Below are positions 1 to 7,200 of a DNA stretch of 7,684 nucleotides, piece by piece (position 1 is the first letter of the stretch; every line of letters starts with the position of its first letter). The DNA comes from Caldilineae bacterium. Its GTDB lineage: Bacteria; Chloroflexota; Anaerolineae; J102. The translations under genes were made by a program, and so were the position numbers. The notes beneath the pieces were generated by a model, which saw only the letters and a program-made list of their open reading frames with translations, was not told the DNA's origin and did not search any database. The stretch spans positions 1,605 through 9,288 of the forward strand of contig DUEQ01000542.1 of the NCBI GenBank assembly GCA_011192085.1. The letters are read 5' to 3'.

Positions 1-25
1 GCCATGCCTGTCGGAAACGCCTCAT
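1..25 (-). CDS. Possible start of the next leftward gene (partial, 8 codons)
   Basis: Thirteen bases after the glycosyltransferase stop codon, the minus strand has an ATG at 25-23 that stays open to the window edge and reads MRRFRQAW. A purine-rich stretch, AAGGGA, lies about 8 bases before it on the minus strand and could serve as a ribosome binding site. The short spacing suggests cotranscription with the glycosyltransferase. Too little is visible to name a product. By context it could be another cell-envelope or glycan gene, but that is inference only. Confidence 0.4.
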
Positions 26-38
26 GGTCACTATCCCT

Positions 39-1121
39 TCATGCGCCTTCGTTCAGCATCGCCTCCGCCGCGGCGAGGACATGGTCCACCGAGAGGTCGG
101 TCAGGCAGGTGCGGGCCGCGCAGCCCTCGCGCTGGCCCACCGCGTGGCCCACATACGCGCAGGGCGAACAATCCAGGTCGAGGCGCACCACCCGGCTGGG
201 GCTGTAAGGCGTCCATGGGGCCCAGGCCCGGGGGTTGGTGGGGCCGAAGATGGCGACCACGGGGACGCGCGCGGCCGCGGCCAGATGCATCACGCCGCTG
301 TCCGCGCCTACGAAAAGCCGAGCCCGCTTCAGCACCCCGGCCAGCTCGTGAAAACTCGTGCGACCGCTGAGGTCGATGAGCGGGCTGCTGCCCGCGGCCA
401 TGACTTGGGACGCGTCGTCGTCGGGCGTGCCCACGATGACGGTGGGGATGCCGTGACGGCGATGGAGCGCCGCGGCCAGGGCTGCAAACTTGGGCGGATC
501 CCAGCGGCGGGCCAGGGAGAATCCCCCCGAGCCGGGATGAAAGACCGCAAAAGCGCGCTGGCTCAGCCCTGCCTGGGCCAACAACGCGTCCGCCCGGGCC
601 TGCGCTTCCGCGTTCAGCGGCAGATGTAGGCTGAGATCGGGGGTCGTCGCCCCCAACGCCCGGGCCAGATCCAGCCAGTATTCCACTTCCCGTTTGTAGC
701 CAAAGCCTCGATCCTTCACCGGCAAGGTGAGCCAGCGACCATGGCCGTTGTCCAACCCCGCCACGGCGTCCGCGGCCGTCGCGCTCACCAGGGCCCGCTG
801 CTTCGCCCGTCCCATCCTCGTGGTGAGATGATGGAAATTGACGACGGTGTCGTAACGTCGGGACCGTAGCATGCGCATGTATCGGGCCAGGGACCGCCAG
901 GCCGTGGGCTTCAAAGGGGTCCAGCCCTCGAACTGGGTCTTGGGGAAGATGACGACCTCATCCACCAGGCCCGAATCCGCCAGGATGAGCGCGGTGTGGG
1001 GGTTGACCAGCGCGTCGAGGCGGGCGCGAGGAAAGGTCTGGCGCAGCGCGCGCAGGGCTGGGGTGATGTTGAGCACATCCCCCAGGTCCGCGAGTTTGAT
1101 GGCGAGGATGCGGTCGGGCAT
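39..1121 (-). CDS. Glycosyltransferase family 9 (heptosyltransferase-like) protein
   Basis: This 360-aa protein is a GT-B fold glycosyltransferase of family 9, the family of ADP-heptose:LPS heptosyltransferases. These cytoplasmic or membrane-associated enzymes transfer a sugar from a nucleotide donor during surface glycan assembly. The N-terminus (ILAIKLADLGDVLNITPALR, residues 5-24) carries the family GD signature, with D15 in the place of the catalytic Asp. The C-terminal donor domain has HPGSG at 195-199, RRW at 205-207, DSGVMH at 274-279 and FGPTNP at 292-297. Four cysteines (318, 321, 334, 339) form the CxPC...C...C pattern seen in many GT9 proteins. An in-frame ATG at 1157 would add 12 residues. 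The ATG at 1121 is preferred because it begins the conserved strand and follows a promoter-like or SD-like sequence. Donor and acceptor are unknown; if the host is a monoderm Chloroflexota, a classical LPS heptose role is unlikely. Confidence 0.9.
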   Translation of the reverse strand: MPDRILAIKLADLGDVLNITPALRALRQTFPRARLDALVNPHTALILADSGLVDEVVIFPKTQFEGWTPLKPTAWRSLARYMRMLRSRRYDTVVNFHHLTTRMGRAKQRALVSATAADAVAGLDNGHGRWLTLPVKDRGFGYKREVEYWLDLARALGATTPDLSLHLPLNAEAQARADALLAQAGLSQRAFAVFHPGSGGFSLARRWDPPKFAALAAALHRRHGIPTVIVGTPDDDASQVMAAGSSPLIDLSGRTSFHELAGVLKRARLFVGADSGVMHLAAAARVPVVAIFGPTNPRAWAPWTPYSPSRVVRLDLDCSPCAYVGHAVGQREGCAARTCLTDLSVDHVLAAAEAMLNEGA

Positions 1122-1128
1122 GACCCTG

Positions 1129-1157
1129 ATCCTACCCGCGATCGGGCTTCTGCGCAA
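1129..1157 (-). promoter_or_regulatory. Candidate leaderless promoter of the glycosyltransferase
   Basis: On the minus strand TTGCGC (1157-1152) and TAGGAT (1134-1129) are separated by exactly 17 bases. Seven bases then lead to the ATG at 1121, which puts the expected start of transcription at or next to the start codon. The -35 box matches the consensus at only 3 of 6 positions. The AGGA within TAGGAT could instead be a Shine-Dalgarno sequence 8 bases from the ATG. The call rests mainly on the arrangement being the same as at ogt and tilS. Confidence 0.4.
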
Positions 1158-1163
1158 CTCCCA

Positions 1164-1192
1164 TTGACAAAATCCCCGCGGCCATCTACACT
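1164..1192 (+). promoter_or_regulatory. Strong sigma-70-type promoter of ogt, predicted leaderless
   Basis: A perfect TTGACA (1164-1169), a 17-base spacer and TACACT (1187-1192, 4 of 6) make a well-formed housekeeping promoter. Only seven bases (1193-1199) separate the -10 box from the ogt ATG at 1200, so transcription should begin at about the A of the start codon. No Shine-Dalgarno sequence lies upstream, as expected for a leaderless mRNA. The -35 box lies 6 bases from that of the divergent glycosyltransferase promoter. Confidence 0.7.
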
Positions 1193-1199
1193 ACGCGAC

Positions 1200-1685
1200 A
1201 TGCACGCCCATGCTTACTTTCACTCGCCTATCGGATTCCTCGAACTGACCAGCGATGGGGAGACGCTGCTCGCGGTCCGATTCGTTGACGCCCCGCGCGC
1301 GGCCCACGCGCCCGACGCGGTCTTGCGCGAGGCCATCCGTCAACTCACGGGCTATTTTTCGGGGGAGCTCATCCGTTTCGATCTGCCCATTCGCTTACAG
1401 GGAACCCCGTTTCAGCTTTCAGTATGGCGTCAATTGCTCAAGATACCCTTTGGGCAGGTGCGCACCTACCGGGAGATCGCGCAGGCGCTGGGGAATCGGA
1501 AGGCGGTGCGGGCCGTGGGCGGGGCCAATGCCCGGAATCCCATCGCCATCATTGCACCCTGCCATCGCGTCATCGCGTCCGATGGGACGCTGGGGGGGTA
1601 TGCGGGCGGGCTGTGGCGCAAGGCGTGGCTGTTGCAACATGAGGGCGTGCTATCGATGAAGCCCAAGTATGACAAGTTATTTTGA
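1200..1685 (+). CDS. ogt: Methylated-DNA--protein-cysteine S-methyltransferase
   Basis: This 161-aa suicide DNA repair protein transfers the methyl group from O6-methylguanine (and O4-methylthymine) in DNA onto its own cysteine. The active-site PCHRV motif is at 120-124 with acceptor C121. The DNA-binding helix-turn-helix region runs from about 76 to 115. It includes Y90 and R104, which align with human MGMT Tyr114 and Arg128, and NP at 113-114. The closing segment LGGYAGGLWRKAWLLQHE (131-148) is typical. The N-terminal 65 residues form the short ribonuclease-like domain of Ogt-type proteins. There is no Ada activator domain, so no autoregulated adaptive response is implied. The frame stays open upstream to 996, but ATG 1200 starts the family homology and sits at the predicted transcription start. 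Its 3' end overlaps tilS tail to tail by 9 bases. Confidence 0.95.
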   Translation: MHAHAYFHSPIGFLELTSDGETLLAVRFVDAPRAAHAPDAVLREAIRQLTGYFSGELIRFDLPIRLQGTPFQLSVWRQLLKIPFGQVRTYREIAQALGNRKAVRAVGGANARNPIAIIAPCHRVIASDGTLGGYAGGLWRKAWLLQHEGVLSMKPKYDKLF

Positions 1686-3146
1686 ACGCAATTCGATCTC
1701 CCAGGCCCGGTTGGCGTCGGGCGGAATACGGGTCAGCTCCGAGGCCCGATGCCCCACGAGCCACAGGATGCGATCCTCGCTATCCACCAGCAAGGGCCAG
1801 CGATCCCGTTCGGCGCGGGGGATCTTGCGCTCGTTCATCAGGTCCTTGATGGGCTTGTCTGCGGGCAGGCCCAGGGGGCGCATGTTGTCGCCGATGCGAC
1901 GGGGGCGCACCATGAGCGGGCGGGGGATGTCGATGGGGAGCCAGATGACGTTGGGGGAATAGGCCTTTTTCCAGGGCGCTTCGCCCGGTTCCCATGCCGT
2001 CTCGCTGGCTCGTAGTCGCCAGTTCGGGCCCAGGGGCGTCTGTCCGGGCAGGGGCAGACGCTGGGGATGAAGGATTTGGGGCGCGTCGGCGGGGATGAAG
2101 TCGGTTTCCTGGATGTCGAGCCAGTCGTAGGAAAGGTAGGCTATCAGCCCGGCGGTGAGGGTGTAGGGGCCGCCGCTGGCCCGCGTCGGGTGCTCGGCCA
2201 GCACATCCAGCACCCGTTCGGTGTGCTCCCAACGGATGTTGCGGTGTTCGGGCCGCAGCGCGGCGATGGCCCGGCGCAGCAGCGCCCGCTGGTCGCCCCG
2301 CAGCAACGCGCGGAAGGGCGCGAGCTCTAGCCGCACGCGGCCAGGCTCCCACTGGGCCAGCTCATCCCACAAGGCGCGGCGGTGCGCTTCCAGCGTCTCG
2401 TAATCGCCCTGGAGCGCGAACGCGGTGCGGGTGAGGGTGACGGTCAGGTTGGGGTTGATCTCCTTGAGTCTGGGGATGATATCGTGGCGCAAGCGGTTGC
2501 GGAAGAAGGTCCTATCCAGGTTGGAGAGGTCCCAACGGGGCTCCAGCCCCTGTTCCCGGCAATAGGCCAGGATCGCTTCCCTGCTAAAGGGCAACAGAGG
2601 CCGGATCAGCGCGATCCCGGCCCGATCCCCGGTTTCCGATGCGTTCATGGCCGTCAGCCGCAGCGCGCCCAGATCCACCGCGGGAGGCATGCCGCGCAGC
2701 CCGGCCAGGCCGCTGCCCCGCAGCAGATGCATGAGGATGGTCTCCACCTGATCGTCGGCGTGATGCCCCACCGCGACAACGGGCGCGTCCAGGCGATGGG
2801 CGGTGCGGGCCAGGAACGCGTAGCGGGCTTGGCGGGCGGCTTCCTCCAGGGAGACGCCCGGCTGCCGGGCGATGGCCATCACATCGGCCCGTTCGATGGT
2901 GCATCCCAACCCCCAGGCCGCGGCCAGTTCCGCCACGAAGTGGGCTTCGGCCTCGGCTTCGGGCCGCAGGCCGTGGTTGAGATAGGCCGCATGGATCTGC
3001 CAGCCTCGTTGGGGAGCCAAGCGGTGAAGCGCGTGGAGCAGGGCCAGGGAATCGGGGCCGCCGCTGACGCCCACAACGACTCGAGCGCGGTCGGGGATGA
3101 GGTTGTGGATGCGGATGAATCGGCGTAATCGGGCGAGGAAGTGCAT
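1677..3146 (-). CDS. tilS: tRNA(Ile)-lysidine synthetase
   Basis: TilS ligates lysine to C34 of the CAU-anticodon tRNA(Ile) in an ATP-dependent reaction, changing decoding from AUG to AUA; it is normally essential in bacteria. The 489-aa protein has the N-type ATP pyrophosphatase P-loop SGGPDS at 28-33, LNHGLRP at 56-62 and GHHADDQVET at 127-136. It also has the conserved D-S-N-L-D...RNRLRHDIIP block at about 206-225. The C-terminal TilS domain is recognisable from about residue 400 (MRPLGLPADKPIKDL at 422-436, then WLVGHR near 462-467), so this is the long, full-domain form. The frame could start at 3200, adding 18 unlike residues. ATG 3146 is preferred because family homology begins there and a promoter lies directly upstream. 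The 3' end overlaps convergent ogt by 9 bases with no terminator between them. Confidence 0.95.
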   Translation of the reverse strand: MHFLARLRRFIRIHNLIPDRARVVVGVSGGPDSLALLHALHRLAPQRGWQIHAAYLNHGLRPEAEAEAHFVAELAAAWGLGCTIERADVMAIARQPGVSLEEAARQARYAFLARTAHRLDAPVVAVGHHADDQVETILMHLLRGSGLAGLRGMPPAVDLGALRLTAMNASETGDRAGIALIRPLLPFSREAILAYCREQGLEPRWDLSNLDRTFFRNRLRHDIIPRLKEINPNLTVTLTRTAFALQGDYETLEAHRRALWDELAQWEPGRVRLELAPFRALLRGDQRALLRRAIAALRPEHRNIRWEHTERVLDVLAEHPTRASGGPYTLTAGLIAYLSYDWLDIQETDFIPADAPQILHPQRLPLPGQTPLGPNWRLRASETAWEPGEAPWKKAYSPNVIWLPIDIPRPLMVRPRRIGDNMRPLGLPADKPIKDLMNERKIPRAERDRWPLLVDSEDRILWLVGHRASELTRIPPDANRAWEIELRSK

Positions 3147-3152
3147 GAGGTT

Positions 3153-3181
3153 ATTGTACCCAGGGCCTGGATTTGGTTCAA
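3153..3181 (-). promoter_or_regulatory. Predicted leaderless promoter of tilS
   Basis: On the minus strand TTGAAC (3181-3176) and TACAAT (3158-3153, 5 of 6) are 17 bases apart. Only six bases, AACCTC, separate the -10 box from the ATG at 3146. No Shine-Dalgarno sequence is present, so the mRNA probably begins at the start codon. The arrangement copies that at ogt. Confidence 0.65.
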
Positions 3182-3207
3182 CTGAGCTAGCGCATGGCAA
3201 GGGGCGA

Positions 3208-3216
3208 TGCTAGAAT
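3208..3216 (+). promoter_or_regulatory. Extended -10 promoter of the cyclase gene
   Basis: TGCTAGAAT combines the extended TGn element (3208-3210) with a -10 hexamer matching 5 of 6 positions (3211-3216). No good -35 box lies 16-18 bases upstream, which extended -10 promoters can tolerate. Transcription would start near 3223, giving a leader of about 40 bases that contains the ribosome binding site, unlike the divergent tilS promoter. Confidence 0.5.
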
Positions 3217-3250
3217 AGACGAAATCCGCGAATCCATTCCAAATTCCACC

Positions 3251-3256
3251 AAGGAG
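3251..3256 (+). promoter_or_regulatory. Ribosome binding site fixing the cyclase start
   Basis: AAGGAG lies six bases before the ATG at 3263, a near-ideal Shine-Dalgarno sequence and distance. It selects this ATG over the in-frame ATG at 3194, which would add 23 residues that do not resemble the family and would lie upstream of the predicted promoter. Confidence 0.85.
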
Positions 3257-3262
3257 TCAGCC

Positions 3263-4138
3263 ATGAAATTCATCGATCTCACCATGCCCCTGGGCGTGGG
3301 CACCCCCGCCTGGCCCACCTACGAACCCCTTCAGGTCAAATACTTTAAGCGCCTGGCTCCCAACGGCGCCAACGGCCAGATCGTCACCCACAGCAATCAC
3401 GTGGGCACCCATCTCGACGGCGAAATCCATTTCTACACGCCGGGCAAGGATATCGCCAGCCTGGATTTCGATTTCCTGGCGGGCGAGGCCGCGATCGTGG
3501 ACATCAGCGACGCGTGCGGCGATTACGACATCTACACGCCTGAGATGATCGAGGAGCGGGTGGAGGTGAAAGAGGGCGACATCCTTATCATTCACACCGG
3601 TTACCATCACTTTGGTTGGGACCAGCCCTTCGGCAATGAGGTCCGCTACATGGTCATGCATCCGGGACCGGACGCCCGCTTCGCGGAGTGGTTGGTGGAA
3701 AAGAAGATCAAATGGGTGGGGGTGGACTGCGGCAGCGCCGACCATCCCATGAACACGAAGATCCGCGACTGGATGCCGGTGCAGGCTGCGCAGGCGGATG
3801 AGCACTTCCGCAAGAAGTATGGCAAGCCCCTGGCCGAGCACTTCACCCCCGACATGTATCAGATGATGCACATCTGGATGTTCCCCAAGGGCATCATCCA
3901 CGCCGAATGCGTGGGCGGCGACATCGATCTGGTGGTGAATCGCCGGGTGCAGGTGGCCTGCTTCCCCTGGCGCTTCGTGGATGGCGAATCCAGCATCGCC
4001 CGCATCGTGGCCATGGTGGACGATGACGAGTATGAGGAGCTCATGGCCAAGAAGGCGACCATGCCCAAGACCCGTTTCGGCGACGCCTGGGACCCCGAAC
4101 ATGTGGAGCGGCTGGGCGGTCGCGGCCGGGCGTATTGA
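3263..4138 (+). CDS. Metal-dependent cyclase/hydrolase family protein (KynB-like fold)
   Basis: This 291-aa protein belongs to the cyclase family that includes bacterial kynurenine formamidase (KynB) and isatin hydrolase. These are cytoplasmic metal-dependent hydrolases acting on amides, lactams or formamides. The signature region is HVGTHLDGEIHF at 46-57. H46, H50, D52 and H56 have the same spacing as the metal and catalytic residues of KynB as I recall them. H203 and E215 are 12 residues apart, again as I recall for the remaining KynB ligands. VGVDCGSAD (152-160) matches the family's VG-D-x-x-S-x-D strand. It differs from KynB in having DGE where DAP is usual, and it is about 80 residues longer, with an insertion around 162-200 and a charged C-terminal tail. 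No kynurenine pathway gene is nearby, so the substrate is unknown. It appears to be transcribed alone. Confidence 0.85.
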   Translation: MKFIDLTMPLGVGTPAWPTYEPLQVKYFKRLAPNGANGQIVTHSNHVGTHLDGEIHFYTPGKDIASLDFDFLAGEAAIVDISDACGDYDIYTPEMIEERVEVKEGDILIIHTGYHHFGWDQPFGNEVRYMVMHPGPDARFAEWLVEKKIKWVGVDCGSADHPMNTKIRDWMPVQAAQADEHFRKKYGKPLAEHFTPDMYQMMHIWMFPKGIIHAECVGGDIDLVVNRRVQVACFPWRFVDGESSIARIVAMVDDDEYEELMAKKATMPKTRFGDAWDPEHVERLGGRGRAY

Positions 4139-4144
4139 TGAAAG

Positions 4145-4200
4145 GAGGATGGACGGCGGATGATAGCGTGCATGCGTCTCCGCCCTCCATCCTCTATTTT
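4145..4200. terminator. Rho-independent terminator, possibly bidirectional
   Basis: Arms 4145-4160 and 4179-4194 pair over 16 bases with a single mismatch around an 18-base loop. On the plus strand the right arm is followed by TATTTT, which suits the cyclase gene ending 6 bases earlier. On the minus strand the same hairpin is followed by CTTTCAT, a weaker U-run, and could stop transcripts of the convergent secreted-protein gene that ends at 4268. Confidence 0.75.
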
Positions 4201-4230
4201 CTAAGCAGACCCCATGGGCGGCAGCCCGCT

Positions 4231-4265
4231 TCTTGCTTCCTTGCGCCTTGGCGGCTTGGCGTGAG
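4231..4265. repeat. Short degenerate repeat with 7-8 base period
   Basis: CTTG(C/G) recurs at 4232, 4240, 4247 and 4255 with intervals of 8, 7 and 8 bases, ending in GGCGTGAG. It lies just beyond the stop codon of the large secreted-protein gene. From memory it resembles dispersed intergenic patches of the form TTTGCG-TCTTTGCGG-CTTTGCGTGA seen in several environmental bacterial genomes. Its function is unknown and the match has not been verified. Confidence 0.45.
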
Positions 4266-4267
4266 GC

Positions 4268-7200
4268 CTATTTTCGAAACAGGGGCAGATAGAGCATGCG
4301 CTGCTCGGGCGTGGGCGTGGGGGTGGGCGTGGGGCGAGGATTCAGCGTGAAATCAACCATCAGTTTGGGACGCTGTCCCGGCTCGCCATTGTAATCGCTG
4401 CTATAGGCGGTGATGTAGCGCTGATCCGACAGCCCCTTGAGCAGGATTCCATAATTCTCGTCAGGATGGTCGCGCCAGTAGGCGACGGCGTCGCTGACAT
4501 CCCACATCAACCAGGCGTTGTGGGGATTGCTGGAGATGGGGAGGATGTCCAGGGCCTGGGGATCATAATCCACGCCCGGCTGCAAGGCGCCGGCTTTGCC
4601 CCAGGACGCGCCGGCGTCGGCTTGATACCAGTTGGCCGCGTTCGGGTTCCAGGGGCGCAGCAGGCGAAATGCGCCGATGCGGTAGTTGGCGTCGGTGCGG
4701 CTGGCGATCACATACAGGGCCAGTTGGGCCCGGTCCACCGTCACATTGTCGATGAAGGGGGGCAGATCGAAACGCAGGAGGATGGTGCTGTAATCCTGGC
4801 CCCAGCCGAAAATCGTTTGCAGGCTCTCATCATTGCCGTGCACGGTATGACCATCTTCGCCCCAAATGGTGAGGAAGGTGTCGGTCGCGCCTTCATAATC
4901 CTGACGGCCATTTTGCAGCGCCAGGGTGTTGTTCGTCACTCGGATCGCGCCCCACACCGCGGGATCGCCCAACAGACGTCGGTCTACCAGGAGCAGCGTA
5001 TGGCCAGCGCCCGGCCCGTCGCTGTCCGTCAACGCCATGTTCAACCCGATGCTGGCATCCGGGGCCAGCGCATCCCGCCCCAGCCAGGAGGCGGGAACGC
5101 CCAACTCGACGATCCAGCCGGTTTCGCTGCGCCCGACCGCATGCGCAATGGCCGCGTTGGCCTCGGGCGAGCCCGCGTCGAAGTCGCCATCCGCGGTGAT
5201 GCTCAAAAGGATGTCGTCGTCATGCCCCCAGACATCATCGTTCAACCCATCCAGAGCCAGGGCCAGATGGTCGCCCGCTCCCACGACGTCGTCGGCGATC
5301 TCAGCCAAAATGTAGAGTGTGTCTTCGGTCCAGCGGCTGTAGAGATTGGCGGAGAGCTGATCGGGCGTGGGATAGGGCTCGTTCCCCAGGACTGCACCCG
5401 CGTTGGCCGCGTCGAGATAGAACTCGCCCCCGACATGCCAGTCGACAATGTCGCCATCCACCGAGATGGGCGTAGATTGGGTGAAGCTGTCCAGGTTGCG
5501 GCCCGGTCCGCGGAATCGCAGGATCTCGCCCGCGTAGGTGGCGGCGAAGCCGATTTTATCCTGATAGAAGGCGATATCGGTGATGAGCGCGGCTGTGGGG
5601 GCCTCGACCGCGCGCCAGGCGGCCCCGCCCGTGTCCGTATAGAGCAGAGCGCCGCCCTCTCCGCCGATCCATCCGCGCCGCGCGTCCAGCATGGTGATGG
5701 TGTAGAGGGGCGGCGTATCGGGCGGCAGGGATTGGGCGTAGCCGGGGTCCTGATTCTCTGCCGCAAAGAAGACGACGCCCGTGTTGGAAACGCATCGCTC
5801 CTCACTCTTGATCCATTCGCATCCTGTCAGCCATCCCATATCCAGCCCGCCATCGTGGTTTACATCCAGAGCTTCCACGCCAAAGAAGAACAGGCCCGCA
5901 TGCTCGTCGTAGGGCATGTATCGCTGCCAGGTTTTGCCGCCGTTGGTGGTGAAGCGATGTCCAAGATTGCGCTGCGCTGTCCATCCCTCGGAGAGGCTGG
6001 CCATGGCGATCTCCACATTGGCGGTGCCTCCTTCCACCGCACTTTGCCGCCACGTCGCACCGCCGTCCTCGGTGTAGAACATGTAGGGATTGGCCGCGGC
6101 CTGTCCATGCATCCCGTCCACCATCTCCACATCGTAGAGCCAGGGCCATTGCACGCCGGGCGGGTCCTGCCACTGCCAGGAATCGCCGCCGTCGTGGGTA
6201 ACGTAGAGAAAACCGGGGTTATGGGCCGCCTGGCCCGCGATCCAGCAGTCATCCACGGTGGGGCAGGAAACGCCCGTGATCACGGCCTCGGCATCAAATC
6301 GGGACTGGATGCGCCGCCATTGCCAGGTCTCGCCGCCGTCGGCGGTCTTGGCGATGGCCCCGCCCGACCCCACGATGTAGGCTACATCTGGGCTGGGCGC
6401 GGCCGCCTCGTGCAGCATGGGGTGCAGACCGTAATCGCCGACCACAGGCTCGAACGCGATGGCGTCGCGGCTGCGGCTGATGAAGAACGCGGCGGAATCC
6501 GCATCCTTCACCGCGCCCGCGGCCCAGGCGTCGGTCCCGCCTTGGCTGAGCACCGCGTGGACATCCCGGGCGTCCTGCGAAATGGCGGTCTGAACCGTCC
6601 AATGCTCGCCATCCTGGCTGGTGGCGATGACGCCTTTGGCTCCGCCCAACACGCCCAATCCATCCTGGAGGTGCACCGAGAGAATGTCTGAGGCGAGCGC
6701 GCCGTCGCCCTGACGAACGGTGATCGTCGTCCAGGTTTCGCCGCCGTCCTCAGTGCGATAGAAATGGCCCGCCTGACCTGCGATGAAACCGTGGTCCGCA
6801 TCGGTGAAGTGAAGGGCGCGGATGCGGGCCCAGCCGGGAAATGCATTGGCGACGGGCATCCAGCTCGCGCCGCCATCGAGAGTCTTCAGCAATGTGCCTT
6901 TCTCGCCCGCGGCGTAGCCGGTCTGCGCGTCGAGAAACTGCACCGCGTAGAGGGGCAGTTCGACGCCGCTGGCCTGGGTGCGCCAGGTGCGCCCGCCATT
7001 CTCGCTGTGGAGGATGACCCCGCCATCGCCCACGGCCCAGGCCCGGCCATCCTCCAGGACCCACGCATCGTGCAGGGACGCCTGGGTGGGAGCGGTTGCA
7101 GCTTCCCACGCGCTCCCGTAATCCTCGGTCCGAAACACCGCGCCTTGCGCACCCACCGCGAGGGCCAATCCCCGGCTGTTGACGCTGACGCCGAAGAGAT

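Noticed and set aside
24..629. A 201-codon plus-strand frame opposite the glycosyltransferase
   Set aside because: It is antisense to conserved GT9 motifs, has low-complexity Arg/Gly/Ala composition and no ribosome binding site; a frame shadow.
996..1199. An upstream extension of ogt to ATG 996
   Set aside because: The extra 68 residues would be antisense to the glycosyltransferase N-terminus, do not match Ogt proteins, and lie mostly upstream of a strong promoter that abuts ATG 1200.
2382..3128. A 248-codon plus-strand frame opposite tilS
   Set aside because: It is antisense to the TilS catalytic domain and resembles no family I recognise; explained by GC-rich third positions.
3257..4102. 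A 281-codon minus-strand frame opposite the cyclase gene
   Set aside because: It is His/Val-rich antisense sequence produced by the codons of a well-supported cyclase family protein.
4466..6691. A 741-codon open frame on the plus strand opposite the large secreted-protein gene
   Set aside because: It is entirely antisense to a protein with clear domains, signal peptide and RBS. Its translation has no recognisable motifs, and long antisense frames are expected from GC-rich codon use.
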